Positions 1 through 11,479 of a stretch of DNA of 64,000 bases are shown in pieces (within the stretch, counting starts at the first letter, position 1; each line of letters starts with the position of its first letter). The notes under the pieces are model-generated. The model made no database searches. It had not been told where the DNA came from and worked only from the letters and a program-made list of their open reading frames with translations. The stretch is from Ricinus communis. Taxonomy: Eukaryota > Streptophyta > Magnoliopsida > Malpighiales > Euphorbiaceae. A program made the position numbers and the translations under genes. Location: NCBI RefSeq assembly GCF_019578655.1, contig NC_063257.1, forward strand, positions 33,780,242 through 33,844,241. Direction: 5' to 3'.

Positions 1-1074
1 TTACCAATACATCATCAAGCATTGGATTCCCAACCGATTTTTCACTCTATTGCTTCATCATCTCTTGAGACTCGTAGAATAATCAACCACGGTGACAACC
101 TGAAGGTTCTCTAACATTCATCCATCACCATCAACATCATTCTCCCATTAAACTGGTTTTTTTATTCTTTATTTTTTCCTTAGAAACATGATTAGGGTTT
201 CTTTTCTGTCTTATTTTCATGGTTGATGTGATTAGATTAGGGTTTTTTATGAATTAGCATGTTACTGATTCATTGGATTTTAGAATATGATAATAAGAAC
301 AATAAGGTTTTAAATTTGATAATATGTCTGCCTTTGGATTTTGAATCTGTTTAATTGCATAATTAGATTACATGATTAGATTTGCATTTTTCTTATGATT
401 TTGTAATCAAATTAATTTATTAGGGTTATATGATTAATCTGCCATGTTTGACCACTGTGTTTTCAGGTTCTTAAGATTTGTATAACTTTTAGGATTTCTG
501 GCTCAATTTGATATCATTTGTTGTTTTATTTTATTTTTATTTTATTCCCATCATATTCTAATCATTTCTTCCTTCTACGCATGTTAAAATCATCACTAGG
601 ATGCGAAGATTATAAAAAAATCAGAGAAATCTGTCTGGAGAAGTTTAGAGCCGATCGGCTCAGCGCAGAGCTAATTGGCTCTGCGTCGAGCCAATCGGCT
701 TAACACCTTTTTCCCCTGATTTTTGGCGATTTTGTGTACTGAAACTTTGTTTTGGGGCTTTTTCTTTACAATTTTAGTTATAGGCTTGGTTGTAATAGTT
801 AGATTTACCTTTCTACACTTTAGTTTTGTTTACTTCTTAGTCTAATTTATGTTAAATAACTGTAACATGACTGCTCAATTAAAAATGGACACACAGACTT
901 TAGGTTAAAATTGGACCCAACATGAAAATTGCAGTCCATTAGGCTAATCAATAATAATTGGGCTTAAGTTTTAAAATTAAAATAGACTTAGTAGGCTTCA
1001 CTATGTCTTAGTTAGGATTGGGCCATATATTAGAATTATGTTCACACAAATGGACCTTATCATAATAAGTAGTG
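1..1074 (+). repeat. Element C 5' LTR, left part (interrupted by element A)
   Basis: Aligns with 14700-15660 in the right-hand LTR copy: both have the phrase aacctgaaggttc followed by an acatgattag block, then a block rich in ggctc/agagc words, then phrases such as aattgggcttaa near the interruption. It continues at 6856 after element A. The first base of the window already lies downstream of the promoter, so U3 is outside the window. At 650-700 short copies of a word like gagccgatcggct alternate with their near-complement. Confidence 0.7.
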
Positions 1075-2223
1075 TGATGCAGTTCCACCATTGACATTGA
1101 CATTGACAGAGGCTCAAAAGGAAGACATGTTGAGCATTCGTTCAAACGGACCTATCATGAGGGCTCGTGCCAAAGCTATTGCTCAAGCCACTTCGAGCAT
1201 TGTCGCCAAGGCCTTTGCAAGGAATGGAGCGTCCTCAATTTCCACACCCACCTTCAAGATTTTATCATTGCCTACTTGGCATGAAGAGACTTCCTACATT
1301 TAAACTTTCATCTTTGGGTTTGTATTGCTATTTTTTTTATTTTTTATTTATATTTATTTACCTTGTTTTCCTTTATTAGAAATCTAGGTTTAGGGTTCCC
1401 ATATATATGGGATATTGGTTTTGTTTTAGGCACGTTGAATTTTATATAAGGAATTTGAGAGAGCTTTGGACTCCTCCCTTGTCTTCGACGCCACCTCTCT
1501 CTTATTTGTGCCGCTCCTATTATTAAACACTATCACCCCATTAATCTACACTCTTGCTTGGAATTAAGTCCATCTTTATTAATTGTTTTGTCCTATTTTC
1601 ATTTCAATGGGGTTGTCCTTTAACTTCCTGAATTGAGAAAGTGGGATCGTGCTTCATTTCCATCATTATTGTCCCCAATTTCATTGTTACGTGGTTGACT
1701 TCCCATCATCAAATTAGTGGAATTGTGACCACCTTCTACTGACGTCATTTTTGGTATTTCTTCATCCGAATTGTGATAGTGGGATTGTCCCCACTTTCCA
1801 TCTTCAATTTAAGTGGAATTGTGTCCACTTCCCACCGATGTCATTTTTTCTTCATCCGAATTGTGATAGTGGGATTGTCCCCACTTTCCATCTACAAATT
1901 AAGTGGAATCTTGTCCACCTTTCACTACGATACTTTAGTCTTCATAATCCGAAATTGAGAAAGTGGGATTGTCCCCATTTTCAATCTTCATTAAGTGGAA
2001 CTGTGGACAATCCTTCTACCGACGTCACATTGGCCTTCACTTGTCCTCATTTGCATTTGTTATTCATAACATAATTGAGAATTGAGCTGCCTCCTTTCTA
2101 AGGCCAAGGATGTGTCCTCCATCTCCTTCTATCAAGGCTGCCTTAGGCATCAACAAGAGAAGCCTTGTCACATGTCCTACCTAGATCCGATTCAAGTAAG
2201 CCTTCCAAGGGGCTAACGCATCA
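1075..2223 (+). repeat. Element A 5' LTR
   Basis: About 1,149 bp, beginning TGATGC and ending GCATCA directly before the primer site. Bases 1465-2223 are repeated with few differences at 6101-6855. Within it, 1745-2040 holds two to three tandem units of roughly 100 bp, built on the phrase gtgggattgtccccac, which keep an open frame in both LTR copies. That frame has no recognisable product and is taken as a by-product of the repeat. Confidence 0.8.
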
Positions 2224-2226
2224 AAT

Positions 2227-2242
2227 TGGTATCAGCTTCCAG
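2227..2242 (+). promoter_or_regulatory. Element A primer-binding site (tRNA-Met-like)
   Basis: TGGTATCAG lies 3 bp after the 5' LTR end, followed by cttccagg. It matches the start of the usual initiator-Met tRNA primer site TGGTATCAGAGC and then diverges, consistent with mutation. Confidence 0.7.
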
Positions 2243-2564
2243 GGGTACGACGTGTTGTTCATCATTCTTTTGTTTCAATTTCTCCTATTATATTTCTAAC
2301 CCTTATATGTGTTTCCATTTCTTTATTTTTTCATAGCTGTCCAGCCTTTCCAACCACAACTAAAAAGAAAAAAGGCCCTTAAGTTTGGATATAGTTCACA
2401 CCTAGAATGTTATGTTTTGTTGTCACCCTATTTCCTTGTATGCAATAGTATTATCTTGCTTTATCATATTATCTAGTATATTGACCTTTTGATTATTTTG
2501 CTGCATAATATATCTTGCATGAATATAAGTTCGCGGTTGTTGTAACAAGACTACAATCATCTTC

Positions 2565-2835
2565 TAAAATTTGAGCAAGGTTGCATTCCACAAATACACT
2601 AAAATTTGTGTTGTTACCTTGTTCTCTTGTTTGTTACCATCACTACTGCCGTTCAAAATTTGAGCAAGGTTGCATTCCACGAATACACTAAAATTTGTGT
2701 TGTTACCTTGTTCTCTTGTTTGTTACCATCACTAGTGCAGTTAAAAATTTGAGCAAGGTTACATTTCACGAATACACTAAAATTTAAGCTGTTACCTTGT
2801 TTTCTTGCTTGTCACCATCACTAGTGCAATTGAAA
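2565..2835 (+). repeat. Three-unit tandem repeat, about 89 bp, in element A leader
   Basis: Units begin near 2573, 2662 and 2751 with gagcaaggttgcattcc or a close variant and end with a phrase like gttaccatcacta. It lies between the primer site and gag in the untranslated leader. The third unit is the most diverged. Confidence 0.8.
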
Positions 2836-3141
2836 TTCAGCACAAAGAAAAAAAAATGATCACAAAGATCGAAGACGTTGGCATACATCCATTTCATGCA
2901 ACACAATCAATCAACGACTTTATTTTGCATTGATTACTTGCTTTGATTTAATCATCATGGGACAATATTGCATGCTTGATTTGGCTTGAATAGGTTATTG
3001 CATACAAGTTCACTTCTTGCCTTCACCTCCCTCATGGATTACTTCACGTAGTTATCAGGAGATTTGTTACTTTGAGTGTGTTGGACTGCATCTTATACTT
3101 CTTGTAGTTACTGCTGTTTTTGTTGTTATTAACCTCTTGCT

Positions 3142-4921
3142 ATGTCTGTGCATGAGGAGGAACTTGACGTGCAAGCGGCTGAATTGTTGGCGACGAAGGA
3201 ACGCCTTGACAAGTTTGAGGTTGAGCGCATTGTTCTGGCTGAACGGTTGGCCACTACAGAGCGCCAACTAACTCACTTAACACGCCTTATGGAGGCTCAA
3301 TATGGGCCTATTGGGGCGCCCCTTTCCTTAGTCCCGGACACTCTGTTAGCCGCTTGTGTCGGATAACAAGTTCTTCAACACTCCCGGCATGATAGGGGCA
3401 AGGGATTAGTGTCATCATCACACCAACAACATGTTCACCACAAGCAGTCCAACAGGCTGCAGTCTGTCATTGAGAGGCCTGCTATCGATGACATTGATGA
3501 CCAGTGGCAACCAAGATAAAACTCTAGAGACCTCGATGACAATGGTCATTACTCGGACCATGTGGACACCTTAAGAGGCGACCGCCAATCACTTGAGCAA
3601 CACAGGTATGATCACTCTAACCCTGATACTCATTACAATGGGCGTCACTCTGTCCGCACCAACAATGCCCGGCCTACCACACGGCCTGATAGAGGCTATA
3701 TGCAGCCTGCTCCCCAAGCTCCTTTTAGACCCTATTCTCCATTTACTTTCGGTGAATATGATGAAAAGGATATGCACTGCTGGCCAGTTAAACCCAGGTA
3801 ATTACCACCCCCCGCTTGCTGAACCTATCGAGAACCAAGTTCAACCGAGGGGTGGATTCCTCCTTACATCCCTACATATTTGTTTCATGATAATGTTATA
3901 TGATGAGTATGAGAATGTGTAGCCTAGGCATAGGAGAGGCCACAATGGAGTTCATGGGAATGCATATAACAATCACAGTGACTGCAGTTTTGAGGAAAGA
4001 CACCAAGTTCAACCCAATCATAACTCTAGACGCGATATCAAGGTAAAGATTGAAAACTTTATTGGTGAATATGATGTGGCTATCTTTTTGGATTGGTTGC
4101 AAGCAATGAAACATGCACTTCAGCATTGCCACTATTTTGAAGAGGAAAAGGTGGAGATTGCCACTTTGCACTCCCAAGGAGCCGCAAGATCGTGGTGGTA
4201 TAGAGATTTGGCCAATAGAGCTCGCACGGGACGTGAGCCTATTCGACAATGGCACCAACTTGTCTTCGTCATGACTCAAAAGTATGTGCCTTCGGAATAT
4301 AAAAATGAGATGAGATTGAAGATAGCCTTAGCTCGACAAGGAACTCAAACACCTCTTGAGTTCTTTGCACAACTAGAGGACTTGTATTTCAAGGCCGGTA
4401 TGAGTGTCACTCCGGCCACTATTCGGACAAAATTTCTCCATGATCTTCATGTGGATTTGAGGGAAGAAATCAATGTGTTACCCCTCAAGGACTTAACTAC
4501 GCTCGCACACGCCATTTAAAAGGTCCACTTTAAACTTGTGTGCAAGAAGGTCTATCCTTGGCTCTTGGCTTCTTCAATAAAAAGGTATGATTCTAACCCT
4601 AGTCCTAAGTTTTCTACTAATTCTAATGCTAATGTGCAGCCTAGGTCTCAAGCTCCTATCTCTGGCCGGCCTACACGCCCCACCGAGACTCCTAAACCGG
4701 CTGCAGCCCCATCTCAACCTCCATATGGCCCCCGTCATGACAAGACGAGCAATAGAGTATGCTATAAATGTAGCGGGCGCAGTCATATTTTGTGTGATTG
4801 TCCAAATCCTAAGAAGGTATTGTTCTCTCAAACTACGAAGTATGAATCATTTGATGATGAAGAGGACAATGACAAGGATCCGAGACTTGTTTATGATGAC
4901 CTTGCTGATAAGGAGCCTTAA
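3142..4921 (+). pseudogene. Element A gag polyprotein (broken)
   Basis: Pieces of a gag protein in several frames. 3142-3366 encodes an acidic, coiled-coil-like segment with ERL and LATTERQL stretches. 4076-4519 is a retrotransposon gag (capsid) domain with FLDWLQAMKHAL, a WWYRDLANRARTG region and a FLHDLHVDLREEI end. 4538-4921 is proline- and basic-rich and ends in a CCHC knuckle, CYKCSGRSHILCDC (CX2CX4HX4C), near 4760-4803. In-frame stops at about 4517-4519 and 4919-4921, plus frame changes around 3360-4070, split what should be one reading frame. Gag would form the cytoplasmic virus-like particle of the retrotransposon. Confidence 0.75.
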
Positions 4922-4939
4922 GCTTGTGGTCCCCGGGAC

Positions 4940-5584
4940 TTGAATGAAGGAACGCCTCTTTTCCTTGTAGCTCGTCGTGCTTTGACAGTGAAAGATGCTT
5001 CTGTAGGGGACCAACGAGAGAATTTATTTCACACAAGGTGCCTTGTGGGTACTTCATCTTTGAGTGTGGTAATAGATAGTGGTTCTTGCTATAACATCTT
5101 GAATGAGAAAGTGGTGAGGGTCTTAAACTTACCTACTTCCCCACATCCTCAACCTTATAGCCTCCAATGGATTTCAGAAAGTAAAGGTGATGTGGTAACA
5201 AGGCAATGCCACATCACATTCTCTATTGGTACATATGTTGATACAGTTACTTGTGATGTTGTGACTATGGATGTTACTCACCTCCTTCTAGGTCGCCCTT
5301 GGCAATATGACAAGAGGACCGTGCATGATGGGTTTTTTAACACATACACCTTCCAACTCAAGGGGCGTAGGGTAACTCTTCTCCTTATGACACCACAGGA
5401 AATAATCCATGACCATGTGGAAAGAGACCGTATCAAAGCCTTGGAGCAGACAAAAGAAGCAATCAAGCCCATGGCAACTACCGGGCCCCAGCATTCGCCT
5501 AATCTCAAAGCGTCAACCAAGGCGGAGCACTCTTCAGGTGCAGCCACCTTGCGGGTTGTTCCCACCCCCATGAAGCCCCTTTAA
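4940..5584 (+). pseudogene. Element A aspartic protease region
   Basis: An open stretch of 214 codons. The active-site loop reads VVIDSGSCYNIL (D-S-G), near codons 40-52, and the following LLLGRPWQYDKRTVHDGF is the typical second half of a Ty3/gypsy protease. It would cleave the Gag-Pol precursor. It is separated from gag and from RT by stop codons, so no polyprotein can be made from this copy without read-through. Confidence 0.75.
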
Positions 5585-5747
5585 CCAATGAAGAAACCGG
5601 GGGAAAGGCCGGAAAGCAGCAGGTCTCAACGCAGCACCGGGACAAAGCACAACAATTTCCTAGGGCACCTGCAATCACCGAATTTGGATCCCAAATGCCT
5701 GGGACCCTACATCTACAATTTAGAGTCGTTGTGAGCGATGATTACTC

Positions 5748-6098
5748 ATGGCACGTTCGAGAGATATCACTTCAATCGTCCAGGGACATTCTCCTTGCTT
5801 CGTATTGATTCCTACTGCGTGTTTGTCTATTTTTAAAACTGTAGATGATTTACCCTCTTCTGTGACTTATATTTTGCAAGAGTTCACGGATGTTATGCCT
5901 GATGAGATTCCTGAAGGTCTTCCTCCACTTCGTGGGATCGAGCATCATATTGATTTAATTCCCGGGGCTTCTTTGCCTAATCGTGCAGCCTATAGGGCAA
6001 GTTCAAAGGAGATTAAGGAGCTCCGATATCAAGTCACCGAGCTCTTAGAAAAGGGCTATATACGAGAGAGTTTAAGTCCTTGTGGCGTACCGGTAATT
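5748..6098 (+). pseudogene. Element A reverse transcriptase, N-terminal fragment
   Basis: Encodes the start of a Ty3/gypsy RT: a VMPDEIPEGLPPLRGIEHHI segment, then ELLEKGYIRESLSPCGVPVI. Homology stops immediately after CGVPVI at about 6098, where sequence jumps into the middle of the LTR. The catalytic YxDD region, RNase H and integrase are therefore absent. The 28 or so residues that continue the open frame to 6200 are LTR sequence, not RT. Confidence 0.85.
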
Positions 6099-6855
6099 TT
6101 GGACTCCTCCCTTGTCTTCGACGCCGCCTCTCTCTTATTTGTGTCGCTCCTATTATTAAACACTATCACCCCATTAATCTACACTCTTGCTTGGAATTAA
6201 GTCCATCTTCATTAATTGTTTTGTCCCATTTTCATTTTAATGGGGCTGTCCTTTAACTTCCCTAATTGAGAAAGTGGGATCGTGCATCATTTCCATCATT
6301 ATTTTCCCCAATTTCATTGTTACGTGGTTGACTTCCCATCATCAAATTAGTGGAATTGTGACCACCTCCTACCGACGTCATTTTGGTATTTCTTCATCCG
6401 AATTGTGATAGTGGAATTGTCCCCACTTTCCATCTTCAATTTAAGTGGAATTGTGTCCACCTCCCACCGACGTCATTTTTTCTTCATCCGAATTATGATA
6501 GTGGGATTGTCCCCACTTTCCATCTACAAATTAAGTGGAATCATGTCCACCTCTTAATACGACACTTTAGTCTTCATAATCCGAAATTGAGAAAGTGGGA
6601 TTGTCCCCATTTTCAATCTTCATTAAGTGGAACCGTGGACAATCCTCCTACCAATGTCACCTTGGCCTTCACTTGTCCTCATTTGCATTTGTTACTCATA
6701 ACATAATTAAGAATTGAGCTGCCTCCTTTCTAAGGCCGAGGACGTGTCCTCCGTCTCCTTCTATCAAGGCTACCTTAGGCGTCAACAAGAGAAGCCCTGT
6801 CACATGTCCTACCTAGATCTGACTCAAGCAAGCCTTCCAAGGGGGTAACGCATCA
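6098..6855 (+). repeat. Element A 3' LTR, 5'-truncated
   Basis: Matches 1465-2223 of the 5' LTR nearly base for base, including the internal tandem units (6383-6660). The first 390 bp of the LTR are missing. It ends GCATCA followed by the tagtc target duplication. Confidence 0.85.
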
Positions 6856-7330
6856 TAGTCCATCTAGGATTAAATGCTTAGTAAAATAACTTATAATTGG
6901 GCTAGACTAAGAAAGACTTGTACAAAATTAATTAGTAAGCTAAATTAACAACTTTAATGTGGGTTGGGCTTAATAAATATTGGCTAGACCTAGGTGGTTT
7001 GTATGTGTTATTTTGATATGCTTGTATATAAATTGTTGTGTTGATAGAGAATGATTTGCTAAACAATAAAATTGAAGACTAAGACACATAAATAAGGAAG
7101 TTGGCTTCCGGATCCAACTCTGAATTTATGGCATAAGCTTTCTTATGGAATCTGAGAAACGTCACCCATTAATAAAGGTGTCCTGATAAATTACCCGGGT
7201 GGCAACTCCCATTTCTGCACTAGTCTTAGTGACTAGTTAGCATGTTTCCGATTAAGTTAAAAAGCCTTACAGTGTTGTAGTCACTAAAGACACTTGGCTG
7301 CACGCTCAGAACTACCGCCCTCAGTTAGGA
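6856..7330 (+). repeat. Element C 5' LTR, right part
   Basis: Resumes LTR C after element A. It aligns with 15665-16140 (blocks such as gttggcttc, ggtggcaactccca, gttaaaaagcctta). Homology between the copies ends at the phrase accgccc at about 7325, followed directly by pol sequence instead of a primer site and gag. Confidence 0.75.
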
Positions 7331-7339
7331 AAGCTGCTA

Positions 7340-8291
7340 GGGAATATAGTGAGTCAATGGGGAAATAGAGATTGATCCGGACAAGGTTAAGGCTATTCAG
7401 GAGATGCCAGCACCAAAGACAAAGAAAAAAATCAAATGATTTCTAGGACATCTACAATACATCAACAAGTTCATTTCCAAGCTCACAATGGTTTGTGATC
7501 CTATATTCAAACTCTTAAGGAAACACCAACCTGTTGTATGGGATGAACACCATCAGAAAGCCTTTGATAGGATTAAAGAGTATCTAATGAAGCCGCCAGT
7601 ATTAAAGTTGCCGAAGGATGGAAGACCATTGATTCTATACTTGGCCTTAGAAGAGGAAGCCATAGGAGCGATGGTAGCGCAGTGTGAGCCGAATGACGTG
7701 GAGCATGCGGTCTATTATCTCAGTAAGAAGTTGCTGCCTTATGAGTCCAAGTATAACCTCATAGACAAGACATGTCTAGCCATAATATGAACTACGATGA
7801 AGTTGAGGCATTATTTCTAATCCTATAAGATGCAGGCAATTTTGAAAATGAATATGCTAAAACAGCTGTTCGAAGTTCTGTCTCTTACAAGGAAGTTGAC
7901 TCGATGGTTAGTGCTCATAACAGAACTTGACATCGAATACATCACCAAAAAGGTAGTCAAGGATAGGGTTGTAGCAGAGTTTTTAGCTCAGAATGCGATT
8001 GAAGGAAATGACCCTTGGGATCTAGAGTTCTTTGATGAGAATCTAGGGGCAATTGGAATTGAAGAGTGGAAGATGTACTTTGATGGAGCTGTAAACACAA
8101 GGGGTGTAGGGTTAGGAGTAGTTTTGATCATGACAGAAGGAGAAATGGTACTAATGGCCAAGAGATTGGACTTTAAAGTCACCAATAATATGGCAGAGTA
8201 TGAAGCATGTTTATTTGGACTAAAAGTGGCCGTAGTGGCAGGAGCGAAGCAATTGATGGTCTATAGGGACTCCATGCTAGTGATTCAATAA
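7340..8291 (+). pseudogene. Element C pol: RT end, RNase H and archaeal-type RNase H
   Basis: Translation begins in the RT connection (EIDPDKVKAIQEMPAPK) with an early stop, continues as an open segment at 7488-7790 with the RNase H signature PLILYLALEEEAIGAMVAQ and VYYLSKKLLPYESKY, and after another break as 7830-8291. The second piece holds WKMYFDGAVNTRGVG, NNMAEYEACLFGL and YRDSMLV, the D...E...D pattern of the extra archaeal-like RNase H found in Tat elements. The two domains in this order are the main evidence for lineage. Stops between and within the pieces make it inactive. Confidence 0.8.
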
Positions 8292-8529
8292 GCCTTGAGG
8301 AATGGGACGTGAAAGAAGAAAGATTGAAACCATATGTCAATTACCTTAGGACTTTGGTTTGCAATTTTTCTAAATGTTGTTCATACATTTGCCACAAGAT
8401 GAGAACTAGATGTTAGATGCACTAACTACCTTATCATCAATGTGTGACAACCCCTTGCAACTTCTAATGAAGCCATTGGTGCTCGTGAAGTCAGGAGCAC
8501 CCTGTTATCAGGGAGATCAGATAATGCAA

Positions 8530-8793
8530 GTCCACATGTAGTTGTATATAAAACGGATAGCCAGGGTATTTAATAAGAAAGTAAAGCCAAGGAAGATCAA
8601 AGCTAGAGAATTAGTGTTGAAACACACAAGATCTACTGCATTTGACCTAAGAGGGAAGTTCAAGCCTAATTAGGAAGGCCCATACTTGGTAAAGAAAATC
8701 TTGTCTAAAGGTACCGCTAAGATCTCAAATCTGGAAGGAAATGAGTTCTCTGAGCCAATTAACTTGGATCTTCTCAAGAAATACTATGTATAA
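8530..8793 (+). pseudogene. Element C integrase C-terminal tail
   Basis: Reads ARVFNKKVKPRKIKARELVL, then GKFKPN, a stop in place of the usual W, EGPYLVKKI, and ends INLDLLKKYYV followed by a stop at about 8793. This is the C-terminal module that closes pol in Tat-type elements. The zinc-binding and catalytic parts of integrase are not present between 8291 and 8530. Confidence 0.65.
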
Positions 8794-11470
8794 AAAATAT
8801 ATAATAGAAAAAATACCCTGCTGATCGAAAAATCTAAAAAAGGCTGGTCAGGAAAAAATTAGGGTAATGAGAGAAAATAATTAGCTAGAAAACTAGAGAA
8901 GTCTATCTAATGATAGGAGTTGTATCATGAGAAATCAAATGTATCCATTTGGGCCTCTACTAAATGAATAAATTATTTAAAATTCTTAGTAAATGTACAT
9001 ATGATTGTTTATTACCTTGCGCACTAACTGAAAAGAAAAAATAAGCTAAAATCCTAAGCGAAATGAATAAGATCTAAAAAGAATCATATTTTAATCTTCT
9101 CCTATCTTTTGCATTTGCATCTACATCTTTAGAATTAGCAGGTAGCTCTTGAGTCCTCTTGAACCTCGCAAATCCAGGAAAAGTGGTAATCTGAAGCTTG
9201 ACTGAAGCTTTATAGTTATCGTCTGTGATCAGATCGCCTTCGAAGTCAAGGTTGCGCTCTATGTCTCGAGGCCAAAGTTTCTCCATCTTGTCTAAAAAAT
9301 CTTGTCTCAATGGGAAGTTCAAATTTAGGAGAGAATTCCAAAATTCATTACTTCTGACCATATTGGCGGCAAAGTCTTAAAGGTGTGTAGAAAGTGGATG
9401 CCCATAATCCGGGTAAAGGTACACAATTGTCGTATACCTTAAGTGTGACATGTTTGATTCTCCACTAGGGACAAGTCCAGTGAATAAGCATGTCTGGGAT
9501 GTCTTTCATCCATGAAATCTAACCATCATGATCCCACAAGTAATAACTGATCGAACCTGCACGTGCTTTGGCTCGTATTTATCGATGTTCCTCAGGATGG
9601 TCAGTATCTGGAGCTTTTCGTGTAACCAAACTTATAAAAGAAATAAAAAAGAAGAAGAAAAAGAAAAGAAAAAGAGAAAGCTAAGTTGAAAACCTGAAAG
9701 GGCAGCTTAGGCAAAAACATAGTCTGCTAAGTTGAAAACTCCAAAGGATGGCTTAGGCAAAAATTAAGACAAAAGCCTGCTAATTTGAAAACCTGAAAGG
9801 GTTTAGGCAAAAGTTAAGACAAAGATAATAATAAAAGAAAAGAGATTTGGTTGTATACTTGTAAAAGGGTGAGGCTGCTACCAAACTATTGATAGGTTTT
9901 ATACAAGTCCAACCCAATAATGGTTTTAAACAAGATAATAGGTATAAAATCTACTCCATGCTCCACTTGATCAATAATGCCAGCAATCCTGATATCTCCC
10001 CCTTATTGAAGAGAAATCAACAAAAATTGGGCATAAAGGTAAAAGCCCAACATTCGAATCCAAGTAGGTGTTCCTTTTTTTTCTTCTCCCAACAAGAGAT
10101 TAGAGAAGTAAGAGTAATGTGCTCACCAACAGAATGGGAAAGTACTTCTACTGGGGGCATGTCAAATAATTCCACCAGTTTTCCAAGAAAAGGATCATCA
10201 AGCCTCGGTAAAGTAATCAGATGAGAAGAATCCATAGGGCCTCCAAGCATGGCAGAGAACTCTTAATCATGTGGCACAACTCTTGCTTATTTAATCTAAA
10301 AACATGGTCTCTTGGACACCAAAAGTTAACAGTAGAATAAAAATTCCATAATCAAACTTGGTGTGTTGACTGGCTTTGAAGGATGAAAGGTGAAATTTAA
10401 AGGTGAAATTTTCTAAGTTTAATCCAATCATCACCAGTTAGGATTTTAAGAAGGGTTTGTAGGCTTTTGGCAATTTTTTAGGACATGTTTTTTGAACTTT
10501 GAAGAATCACATCGTGTATGGGGAAGTGTGAGGGATGTGCGCATATTTATAGGCCTCAAATCAGTGTTTTATTTGGACTGTGTGACTGCAGAGCTGAATC
10601 GACTGACCATACAATCGATCGATTGTGCTATGTCCTTAGGCCATTTTTTAGACTTTTGAGGAATTTTCTGTAGTTTTTCGATTCCCAATCATATGTACAC
10701 TCAAAATATATTACATAAAGTGGAAAATGATACAATGCACATGCCAAAAGTATAAAATTTTATAAAAGATTCAAAGTCTATAGAAGCAAAAAGCAGCGCA
10801 AAGCAAAAATAGAAGTAGTAGCAGAAAAATCAAAAGCCAGGGTTCTCTTTCGAATCCCCTATCCCTTCGGTCCGTAAGGTAGACAGTTGAAGCGTTAAAG
10901 TATCGATCCTGCGCTATTAAGCATCGATGTATCGTCGTCAGTCATCCACCTGTCCTTGCAAGTTCTCATAGTCTCTTTGAGGAAAACTGAAAAGGAGGTT
11001 AATTAGTGCACTTTATACATGCATACATACATACTCCACTTCATATAATCTTTTTCTTACCCGGCAGTAATCCCCGAGGATGAAGAATTGCCTTCTTACA
11101 GCACCGACCAATCGATGCACGTGCTCGAACTGGTCCTTCTAAACCTATGAGATTACTTTTACATGTTACTAACATTTCAAGGAAAAGGGACGTGAAAACA
11201 CGAAGGAAAATGCCATTTATGTTTGTACAAGTAGTCAAAGTAAACTTCGACGAAAGGTAGTGGGATGCTTCTTAGAATCACGTTTGATTTGATCGTAGAA
11301 GATGCTTTAGAGGCAGCACCAGCAGAGAAGCCCGAGATGTGGGAAGGCTTAGAACGTCAGGCAGACCGTCCCTTTGTTAGCTCAAATGCAGCTGGGTATG
11401 ACAGATGAACTACAGACAAGGCAGTTGGATAAATAAGCGGAATAAAGGAAGATAAAAGACTCAACAAAGT
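8794..11470. other. Element C 3' region, mostly unassigned
   Basis: Long non-coding stretch after pol. A minus-strand open frame at 9074-9361 (95 codons, no recognised domain) and small frames at 10017-10250 and 11041-11238 are visible, but none can be assigned. A minus-strand segment near 10860-11000 reads like a leucine/arginine-rich coiled coil (ENLQGQVDD..., IDTLTLQLSTL) and may be the C-terminal end of the plant-mobile-domain remnant at 11480-12720. Confidence 0.4.
9682..9830 (+). repeat. Tat 3'-region tandem motif, three units
   Basis: Three units of about 50 bp starting near 9682, 9727 and 9779, each with a gctaagttgaaaacctg-like start and a cttaggcaaaa-like end. A related two-unit version lies at 44410-44560, which links the two regions to one family. 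Its role in the element is unknown to me. Confidence 0.75.
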
Positions 11471-11479
11471 AAGTCAGAG

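Larger units (their letters stand above)
1075..6855 (+). mobile_element. Element A: internally deleted Ty3/gypsy retrotransposon nested in LTR C
   Basis: The element starts TGATGC and ends GCATCA, a 6-bp inverted terminus. It is flanked by tagtg (1070-1074) on the left and tagtc (6856-6860) on the right. The uninterrupted copy of LTR C at about 15660-15690 reads straight across the site as agtagtccat, so this is a target-site duplication with one later change. Inside are a 5' LTR, a tRNA-Met-like primer site, gag, a CCHC knuckle, protease and the start of RT. The remainder of pol and the start of the 3' LTR are deleted. Confidence 0.85.

Noticed and set aside
2565..2835. CRISPR-like array from regularly spaced repeats
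   Set aside because: Units are tandem (about 89 bp, whole unit conserved) without unique spacers, and the DNA is plant nuclear.
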